Part shown: one piece after another, positions 58,001-64,000 of the stretch
Position numbering within the stretch: position 1 is the stretch's first letter
Layout of the letters: each line of letters starts with the position of its first letter
Source: Lachancea dasiensis
Lineage: Eukaryota > Ascomycota > Saccharomycetes > Saccharomycetales > Saccharomycetaceae
DNA length: 64,000 bases
Assembly (NCBI GenBank): GCA_900074725.1
Contig: LT598455.1
Span: 683,802 to 747,801 of the forward strand
Reading direction: 5' to 3'
Notes under the pieces: generated by a model
Database searches by the model: none
Told to the model about the DNA's origin: nothing
The model's input: the letters and a program-made list of their open reading frames with translations, nothing else
Made by a program: the position numbers and the translations under genes

Positions 58001-59997
58001 TTGGGTTCTCTGTTGCTAATATGATGTCGTTAGGACCGAAGCTCAGTACTTTCATTTCTTCTGGCCATTCCCTCCTGAGCTCTGTTATTTATCTCTTGCA
58101 GTCTTCCCTGGAAACAATGACCTGTGACAATATCGGTTCCGTACCCGCTCAGCTGGCTTCGTTGTCAATGGAGATAATACTAAAGCTCTGCCGTAACTCC
58201 CTGACCTCAGATTTAACGTTGAGGCACCTCAATGACTCTAACTTATTTGAAACCATTCTATCACTTGATCCAAAGGTCGACGCAAAGACCAAGTGGTCGA
58301 ATGAAAGGCACAAAGGGAGTAGTGGTTCAAATCCTCTCGGCTTCACAAGCCAAACTGCAATGGGGACATTTCTTTGGTTTCTAAGTTACAGAAGCTTCTC
58401 ACTTCAATATCTCAGCCTCGATATTCACAGACTAAGCAACCAGTCATTAAGGTCAAAGATGAATTCAAGACTAGACGTTCTCACGTCCAATATAATGCAA
58501 CCCCCTCGCATGTTCACTTTTCTGGGGGTTTTGAACTTTGACTTCAATGCCGACTTTCATGACCCACCTCAAAACTTGATTGTAGCCGCAGGCCTGGATT
58601 TAAGCCTTGTGCGCGCAGATACAATGGATGCTAGTAGCAAAGAGCTATGCGATATGTCACAAGTGGAGTCTCTCCTGCAACTTAGAAGTCAATACCTAGG
58701 CCTTTGTCTTCCTATCATGATCAAGGACACGAGCATTTCAAACGCTGAACAATTAGTTCGAGTAGCTGATATTGAAAAGAGACAAATCAAAGAACATTTG
58801 AGAACCACATTTTCTGTGGATCGTTTCAAATCGCTGAGATTGTCAGTACTTCATGCTTGGGTTCAGTTGGTCCAAGTTATGGTTTTGGATGGCCATCTAT
58901 CAGAAGAAAAGAGATCTAACTTCATTCTTGAGTTGTTTGAAGCACTCGTGCCCAAAATTAACGAATTTGTGGAGATTGACGTAGGATACTCAGAAGAGGT
59001 TGTGTCGCTTTGCGTGTTCCTATACGATATCTATCACCGAGACCACCTTAAGGATGCAAAGGGAATGCCCGTGGATGGCAGGTTAGTGGCGCTATTTATG
59101 GCTTGCATCAATGGCATAAGGTCTCCTCTCTCCACACTGTCATTGCGATCAGATTTCTACGTGCTGTCGCATAGGTTCGTATTGAGCGTCTTGACCGACG
59201 AAAAATCTTCGGCCAGTATTATCCAGACATTAAAATTGACTAACGATAGGTTGATGGAAGTTGTTTGTAATGATGCTATTTCGGGTGAGGGTCCATCCAG
59301 AATAACTGGCATTCTCTTTCTCGATTCGCTTGTGCAGCTGGCAAGGCTAAACAAGGCCAATTTCATCCTTGACAGCTTAGTTAAGACGAATATGCTTCTG
59401 CTATTGGGCCATTCGCTGAAAGCTACGGACGATTTTTTGAAATCAGGTTTAGAAGGTATAACTCTGGACAATCTGTTATACGAACTAACTGCTTTCAAGT
59501 CAACGGTCCACTTTCTGATCCGTATCGCAGAGAGCCGTGCTGGCGCACAAGCATTAGTTCAGAACGAAATCCTTCGTGTTATAGGATCTTGCAGGTTCTT
59601 GGAAGTTGACCCAGATCTAGGACTTGATCTTGTATTCAACGAAGCAGACGTGCATAGCTTCCAAAAACTTCACGTATGCTTGAACTTAGACAGCTCCCTA
59701 TCTTTGAATAGAGATGCGGTGGGATTATCCTTGTTTGAAATTGTTGTTCCTATTTTCAAATTGATGGCAACTATCTTGCTGAGCATGGGGAGCGCTAATA
59801 AACCTGTCGTCAGAAAGACTCGCGATCTTTTGAGTCACTTTAGAAAACTTGTCCAAGGTGTGTTGAAGAGAGATGCTCTTATAGAGGATGGCACCACCAC
59901 GTCACATCAGGAAGCGCCGCATACCGACGGGTTGCAACAGCTTGTCAGGACAGTCGTATTACTATGCACATTGACATGTTACAATGAGGGCTGCTAA
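55033..59997 (+). CDS. NUP192: Nucleoporin Nup192, inner ring scaffold
   Basis: Nup192 is a large alpha-solenoid scaffold of the nuclear-pore inner ring that binds Nic96 and Nup53-type partners. The product has 1654 residues (yeast 1683). Conservation with yeast is clear: LKNNASRQQLEKGEIKL at the N-terminus, NVRFRRDFLLAEYDLLSQI, IGWCKADPSTRAV, AVNLGAIEQLLAFAADTS, LLTKMKDAEEDSLLSGEDL, KESNAYGFIEWAMKC, RNVGIWPYFDYV, FDYSVILNSIPAGSNL and DGRLVALF...INGIRSPLS. No transmembrane or FG-repeat region is visible, as expected. It converges on NSP1 with 77 bases between the stops, matching YJL039C and YJL041W, another nuclear-pore pair. Confidence 0.97.
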   Translation: MTAWAIAPFESVYNSIESGPFQASDYKLILPDLKTLNTLSGKSKNNASRQQLEKGEIKLTSGDAYQVNKEFIIAAALLSDELDLDELVTAEVMLLNCDVGSEDENSEIALVNDAKVAFYVRRRYLLQTVSFIANCCDSHDQIYLDLVSDGVLVKNIVTAFKQIEEQLEGIKQFVNKCKILDNYDWLAKQNVRFRRDFLLAEYDLLSQIIFGLVINGTLMEKGKLLELVNCVAQMDSSDFFIIYFLPALFQAFAQLHLLADTDVKEMHKMFLTELKQESIYAQPVKVSLIFAFMAFFIGWCKADPSTRAVSYDFATSVDEPMTKAVNLGAIEQLLAFAADTSELESDASIELFYDMRSLLERHIPRLRPKQLIDGEQSSMHKNMRDIAFESVSLSQQTQSFFLLAFNQLLQVIITDCAYLLTKMKDAEEDSLLSGEDLFLEEISAKADLERFFLTIHYFYACRSDYCAVFWEDKESNAYGFIEWAMKCTDTLMRSSVFLMLSSLSFGFENSLNVYHYVNQNPIISWTSILQLITDYVVKISYLEKRLQESQQMEDEDQDPTTVALKNGLNEEVVILLSSLFTLVGCVSHDLDETTKNHFSSLFKDVLFEFVKLNTPLVGAALKVLSNLVPANEGDRAGYWLSLDEWIFKGSKLTVAKNSYRNAFETILVNFSDVTGFLQLLQKLLMVSSTGIGGYLKFGLLPFPAKLGNGYRNVGIWPYFDYVLNGVFVQSRQIAEVKEKAAIQKPILQIIENALYSFDYSVILNSIPAGSNLNDLVTTESFYAYVQESPATATINFLFDEKVFAILFESASCGIDELNCMSQDSVAVCDMLRSTLSIIEHTLSVQEAYVEELCPIVKKNATEEFFLPQNVGMHGLKSFYDAVFFNLPMIAHFGLYVGLDDHLIASQSLHILTKLSIELNGKDNQAIVKDKLLSVFDSVDESARLKDAFIAQLQAPLICEESRELKVSILRFLLENLSYTDKQPTVGHFLLGFSVANMMSLGPKLSTFISSGHSLLSSVIYLLQSSLETMTCDNIGSVPAQLASLSMEIILKLCRNSLTSDLTLRHLNDSNLFETILSLDPKVDAKTKWSNERHKGSSGSNPLGFTSQTAMGTFLWFLSYRSFSLQYLSLDIHRLSNQSLRSKMNSRLDVLTSNIMQPPRMFTFLGVLNFDFNADFHDPPQNLIVAAGLDLSLVRADTMDASSKELCDMSQVESLLQLRSQYLGLCLPIMIKDTSISNAEQLVRVADIEKRQIKEHLRTTFSVDRFKSLRLSVLHAWVQLVQVMVLDGHLSEEKRSNFILELFEALVPKINEFVEIDVGYSEEVVSLCVFLYDIYHRDHLKDAKGMPVDGRLVALFMACINGIRSPLSTLSLRSDFYVLSHRFVLSVLTDEKSSASIIQTLKLTNDRLMEVVCNDAISGEGPSRITGILFLDSLVQLARLNKANFILDSLVKTNMLLLLGHSLKATDDFLKSGLEGITLDNLLYELTAFKSTVHFLIRIAESRAGAQALVQNEILRVIGSCRFLEVDPDLGLDLVFNEADVHSFQKLHVCLNLDSSLSLNRDAVGLSLFEIVVPIFKLMATILLSMGSANKPVVRKTRDLLSHFRKLVQGVLKRDALIEDGTTTSHQEAPHTDGLQQLVRTVVLLCTLTCYNEGC

Positions 59998-60074
59998 GGG
60001 TACTCAAGTATCCTGTTATTTCTTTTCAGCTCAAAAGTTTTCTCCCTTACATAATTATAGAACTTTATACTCGC

Positions 60075-62612
60075 TTAAAGCGACCTGAGCTTGGTTTCGA
60101 GATTTTCTGAACTGTGATCTAAGGACTTGAGGGCATCTAGATGCGAGTTCAAGAGTTTGATTAGCTGTGTGCTTTCATCTTCATTCGTGACGCTCATATT
60201 CGTGGCTTTATTAAAAGCTTCGCTTACACCATTCACTTCGGTTATGAGGGTAGATAGGTTGGCAGATAGGGACGTTATATTATCATCCAGGATTTCTGCC
60301 GTTTGATATGCTTGTTGCCTCTTTTGATCGTAAGTGTTACCTGACGAGCCAGATGCAGAAGTGAACACTCCTGAGAGGAGAGATTCGGCCTTTTCTTCAT
60401 AGTTGTCTAAGAAAGTTTCAAGCTCACTTTGTTGCCTTTCAATATACTGCAGTGATTGGTCAACGCGACTTTGAGTTTGTTCAGCCATCAAAGTATCAGA
60501 ATAAAGCTGCCCAATATGTTCACCTCCCAACATCAAAACTCGGTCCCATTCCTTCACTTTGTTCGCGTATAAGCTAAAATGTTCTGCAGAAGCTCCCAAC
60601 TGAGATGTCCATTTCGTTACCAAATCGTCTAGCGTCTTATTATCTAATGTGATAGGTTGTATATCAATCTTTTTCTGAGAGTCCTCGACGCTTGTGGAAA
60701 CTGGTTTTTTGGAGGCTACTTCACTTTTGGCGGGCCCCTTGTCAGCGCCAAATGAAAAAGGAGCCGCCTTGGACTCATTTGACTTGCTGCCACTGGCATT
60801 ATTATCTGATGAGGATGGAAGCTCTTTATCCCCAGTTTTTGAACCAAATGCAAATGCACCAGGTTTCGTTGACGGAGCGTCATTTTTTGGCCCACCAAGG
60901 GAAAATCCGCTAAAACCCGATTTTTCCTTCGTATCAGGGGCATTATTTAATTTGGATGTGCTTTCTTCGGTCTGTTCTTCTGTAGAATGCCTTTTTCCAA
61001 GGTTAATACTGCCTGCAGGCATACCTTGTTCCTTCTTGGTTTCACTTGAACTTCCGAAAGCAAACGCAGGCTTTGCCTGCGCTGAAGCCGTGCCACTGCC
61101 AGAAGTGCTACTACTTCCGAAATTCAATCCTTTCGCGCCCTGGTCGCCAGCTCCCGACTTACTATCAAAAAGCGACGAGGTTTTCGCAATAGGATTTTTG
61201 TCGGTATTGATTGACGAGTCTTTGTTGGTGGCGGCTGGAGGTTTCCCCGACAGATTAAATAGCGGTGCAGACTTCGATTCATCATTTTGCAAGCTCGGGG
61301 ACGAAAACATAGAGCCTTGCTTAGCCTCTCCGTTACTAGCAGTGTTTGAGCTAAAGTTAAACGCTGGCTTTTTATCCTCTTTCACAGCAGAGTTGGCAAG
61401 GAAGCTGGAAGATTGTTTACTCTCGTCCTTGGCAGCCGCACTACCACCAAAGCTAAATGCGGGCTTAGAGTCAGTTTTCGTAGTGTTCTGGGTGGACGCA
61501 CCGAATGAGAATGGAGCCTTTTTATCTTCGGTAGTCTTCTTATCATTGCTTGCAGTGACGTCAGGACCCATAGGAAGTGATGGCTTATTGGCACCAGAGC
61601 CGAAAGAAAATCCTGACTTGCTCACATCTTTTTCAGAAGCTGAGGGTAAGCTGTTACCGAAAGTAGGCTTGCCAGCGGACTTCTCCGCTTTGACGGAAGA
61701 ACCAAAACTAAATGTCGTCTTTTTGTCATCGTTGGTATTCGTTGTGGTGCTTTCGCCAGGTTTAGCGAACGAGAAGGCATTTCCATTTGGCTCTACATTC
61801 GAACTTCCAAATGATGGCTTAGAAGCGTTTTCTTTATTTGAGCTGGCCCCTCCAAAGGAAGGACCGGACACAGTATTCTGATTTTGGCCGCTGCTCTGGA
61901 ATAATGAGGTGCCACTATCGTGCTTCTGATCCTGACCGAAACTAACACCACCTTGAGTATTTTTAGTACCGAAACTGAAGGGCGTATTGGCTTTGGCATC
62001 TTTGTTGTTATCGAGGCCACCAAAATTGAAGGCGGTGGGTTGCTTCTGAGTGGTCTCCTGTGCTCCTGACGAAGCTGCGAATCCTTTACCGAAAAGCGAA
62101 GTAGATCCAGTGCTACCACCAAATGAAGGCATACTGGCTTGCGCATTTTGTTGTGGTGCGGCTGAAGTGAAGGGAGCCGCCTGTTGGACCTCCTTTTTTG
62201 GTTCTTCTTGTTTCGTGAAATTGAAAGGGCTCGCATTGTTGGCTCCACTGGACTGGCTAGCACCACCAAATCCAAAGCCAAAACTGGTGGGTTTCGTGGT
62301 TCCGGAACCGAAAGGTTGCGTCCCTGAACCAGATGACGGCCCCCCAAATGATCCAGTTCCTTGAGATGGCTTTCCGAACATGCTACCAGATGGCTGGCTC
62401 GATTGAGTCCCTAAAGCTGAGCCAAATCCACCAAATGCCGGTTTTTGGCTATCTTCGGGTTTTGAAGGCGTGCTGGTGCCACCAAATGGAGACCCGGTCC
62501 CTGGTGCCCCACTGTTATTGCTAAAATTAAATTGAGACACTGTCAAAGGAAAATATGTGTTAGAAAGTTGATTTTGGAGTTCAAGACAACCAAGGGGTTA
62601 CTAAAACATACT
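60075..62612 (-). CDS. NSP1: FG-nucleoporin Nsp1, start codon split by an intron
   Basis: Nsp1 is an FG nucleoporin of the central channel, forming the Nsp1-Nup57-Nup49 and Nsp1-Nup82 complexes. The coding exons are 62612 (the A of the ATG) and 60075-62539, giving 821 residues (yeast 823). The N-terminus is Asn/Gly/Ser-rich with FG, then from about residue 170 to 600 come FSFG-type repeats spaced by Lys/Glu/Ser-rich linkers. The last 200 residues are the coiled-coil domain ([21 protein letters not shown]... onward). The frame as read without splicing starts at a TTG, so a spliced start is required. Its opposite strand is open for 395 codons because of the repeat composition. Adjacent NUP192 matches YJL039C. 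Confidence 0.95.
62540..62611 (-). other. NSP1 intron inside the initiation codon
   Basis: On the minus strand, an A at 62612 is followed by GTATGT at 62611-62606. A branch-like TTCTAAC lies about 35 bases before the acceptor, and the intron ends CAG at 62542-62540. The next bases are TG TCT CAA, so splicing creates ATG. The intron is 72 bases. I recall an intron at the very start of S. cerevisiae NSP1 too, consistent with an old, conserved position. Confidence 0.85.
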
Positions 62613-62900
62613 CAATAGCTTGATTGATTTCTCAAACCACAGTTGGTTGCTTCAATTGTCGTTCTGTTTTCTTTGACATCTTGATTTACACTATAATATA
62701 CATACCACTGCTCATCTTAAAATTTGACGTTCTATTTAGTATCTATGTACGATAAACCGAGAAATCTTGGATAACCTTCGCCGCTTGCTTCATTAAGACT
62801 CTCATACTTCAGTTCACCACAGTTCAAAAACCTGTCTGCAACGGACCAGCCGTTACTCAAAGCGTTGTCCATCAAATGTTACAAAACTTCACTTACTCCT
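62613..62900. promoter_or_regulatory. NSP1 5' leader and promoter / downstream gene 3' end
   Basis: These 288 bases hold the NSP1 leader and promoter and the 3' end of the next gene on the same strand. Nothing specific is assigned. Confidence 0.35.
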
Positions 62901-63962
62901 TTATCCTTGACTATATTTTCGAACTTTCTGTATGTTGTCAAGCACCTCGTCGTAAACTCTGTCAATAGAGGCGTCCTCCTCGTTACTTGCGTCCAGGATA
63001 GCAGTGTGTTCATCTTCATCATCCATATCCTGTTCTTTTTCTTTCTTCTGGACGCTTGACTGAAGTGCGTTGCTGAGGGGACGTGTGATATGTGGCTGAG
63101 AATTACCGGTTTCCTCGTCGTATTCACCTTCTTGCCGTTTCTTGAAAAGTTCATGTAAATTAACTCCTTGATCGCGAAGGTCTTCCAGGAATTGGGTGAC
63201 TGATGCAATATCGTTTGTCAGAATAAACTCCTTGATCTGCTCGCTGTCAAGATTAGCGGCAGCATTTCTCAAGTTAGGATCTTCTAACAACAAATTTCTG
63301 CGTACCCCGTTGGGAAGGCCAGTGGCTTCATGTTGTTGTTTATGATGCTGGTGAGATCCAGTTTGATCCATGATGTGCTGACTCTTACGCAAAACACTTC
63401 CTTCCTCCTTCAACTGCTCTCGAGCATGAGAAGCAGGCGTATCGCTTTCATCTTCCTTTATCTCCACGGCATCTTCGGCTGGACCCGAGTACTCTATAGG
63501 TGGGTGGTGGAAAGGCAGCAAAGCGGAGTGGCCACTGTCTGTGAATTGCTTTGAGGACAGAGTAGCTGATGAGCCGGCTCTTTTAATGTTTCGAGGGTCC
63601 CCCAGATGTACACTCGTTTCCTGATGATTAGGAAGAGAGAGGTCAGTGTAGCGCTGGGCAAGTAGTCTCAAACCTCTTTCAAACGTAGCATCAATGAAAC
63701 AAAATCTGATGAGCGTTTCTTTGCCACTAGTGCTCAAATTTCCGTCAACACGGAGTTTGAATAGATCCTCTGTCATTTTGTTGATAAAACAACGAGTCTT
63801 TGTTAAACGGGCCACAAAATTCTCGGCCACAACCTTTAAGTCTTCCTTCTTCATAGGTTTTTCGGTCAGAAGAACAGAAAGTTCTTTCTGTAAGCACTTC
63901 AAATTAGCTGACATTTCATCTGAATTTGCGTCATTATCAACTTTTTTTAGAGCAGATTCCAT
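62901..63962 (-). CDS. Unrecognised protein at right edge, start uncertain
   Basis: I do not recognise this gene. The first ATG inside the window is at 63962 and gives 353 residues, but the frame stays open to the window edge (at least 12 more codons), so the real start may be outside. Residues about 25-110 are helical and conserved-looking (KELSVLLTEKPMKKEDLK, then ENFVARLTKTRCFINKM, GKETLIRFCFIDATFERGL). Residues 110-220 are low-complexity, His- and Gln-rich (HQHHKQQHEA). A second helical block at about 235-285 includes EQIKEFILTNDIASVTQFLEDLRDQGVNLHELF. An acidic stretch DMDDEDEH and a helical end EEDASIDRVYDEVLDNIQKV follow. It could be a nuclear or cytosolic scaffold-type protein; no function is claimed. 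Confidence 0.6.
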   Translation of the reverse strand: MESALKKVDNDANSDEMSANLKCLQKELSVLLTEKPMKKEDLKVVAENFVARLTKTRCFINKMTEDLFKLRVDGNLSTSGKETLIRFCFIDATFERGLRLLAQRYTDLSLPNHQETSVHLGDPRNIKRAGSSATLSSKQFTDSGHSALLPFHHPPIEYSGPAEDAVEIKEDESDTPASHAREQLKEEGSVLRKSQHIMDQTGSHQHHKQQHEATGLPNGVRRNLLLEDPNLRNAAANLDSEQIKEFILTNDIASVTQFLEDLRDQGVNLHELFKKRQEGEYDEETGNSQPHITRPLSNALQSSVQKKEKEQDMDDEDEHTAILDASNEEDASIDRVYDEVLDNIQKVRKYSQG

Positions 63963-64000
63963 ATTTCTTAGACCAAACAGAGATATTCTATCTCTTACTT

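Noticed and set aside
60694-61881. 395-codon open frame on the plus strand antisense to NSP1
   Set aside because: It mirrors the FG-repeat composition of NSP1, whose codon bias leaves the opposite strand free of stops. It has no independent domain or promoter.

Overview
The window is nuclear DNA of a budding yeast of the family Saccharomycetaceae. Genes are compact and mostly intronless. The few introns have the yeast GTATGT donor and, in two clear cases, a perfect TACTAAC branch point. GC looks to be in the mid-40s by eye. Most proteins are recognisable orthologues of Saccharomyces cerevisiae genes. Neighbours that S. cerevisiae keeps on separate duplicated chromosome arms (YHR04x-05x, YHR02x-03x, YKL15x-16x, a YDR28x relic) are interleaved here in single copy. 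That is the arrangement expected of a yeast that branched before the whole-genome duplication; Lachancea or a close relative is my best guess (inference). All start sites are my own choice from the first in-frame ATG that fits the family, and several families required trimming an upstream non-ATG extension.

Layout. 0-6.7 kb: RNH202 (cut by the left edge), a YHR045W-like membrane protein, INM1 and AAP1. 6.7-8.8 kb: a 2.1-kb gap with striking palindromes. 8.8-14.9 kb: YHK8 (drug efflux), FSH1, SMF2 (metal transport), RCN1 and COX6. 15.2-20.6 kb: ELF1, a 1.9-kb gap, CIC1 and a putative GCR1_C-domain regulator. 20.7-43.8 kb: a block colinear with S. cerevisiae chromosome VIII: ERC1, RRM3, SLT2, DAP2, RPN1, VMA16, THR1, MAS2, MYO1. 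45.3-48.9 kb: an F-box protein and a divergent Ras-like GTPase. 49.8-54.4 kb: RPS27, RSM22, SRP102, a small two-membrane-span Dpm2-like gene and tRNA-Arg(TCT). 55-64 kb: NUP192, NSP1 and an unrecognised gene running to the right edge.

The genes are mainly housekeeping and do not form one pathway. Some neighbours share a theme: NUP192 and NSP1 are both nuclear-pore proteins, ELF1 and CIC1 serve transcription and ribosome assembly, and SLT2 and MYO1 serve the wall and septum. Regulatory sites that fit their genes are visible: a tandem PAC array plus RRPE before CIC1, a PACE-like site before RPN1, an Rlm1-type box before SLT2, TGACTC sites before THR1 and Rap1-type sites before RPS27.

I found no retroelement, solo LTR, DNA transposon, centromere or CRISPR-like array, and no clearly new multi-gene system. 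The items most worth a second look are the NSP1 start codon split by an intron, introns in SRP102 and possibly VMA16, the PAC microsatellite, the 22-bp perfect palindrome at 8450-8471, the Dpm2-like gene overlapping SRP102, the degenerate GTPase, and the unidentified right-edge gene.
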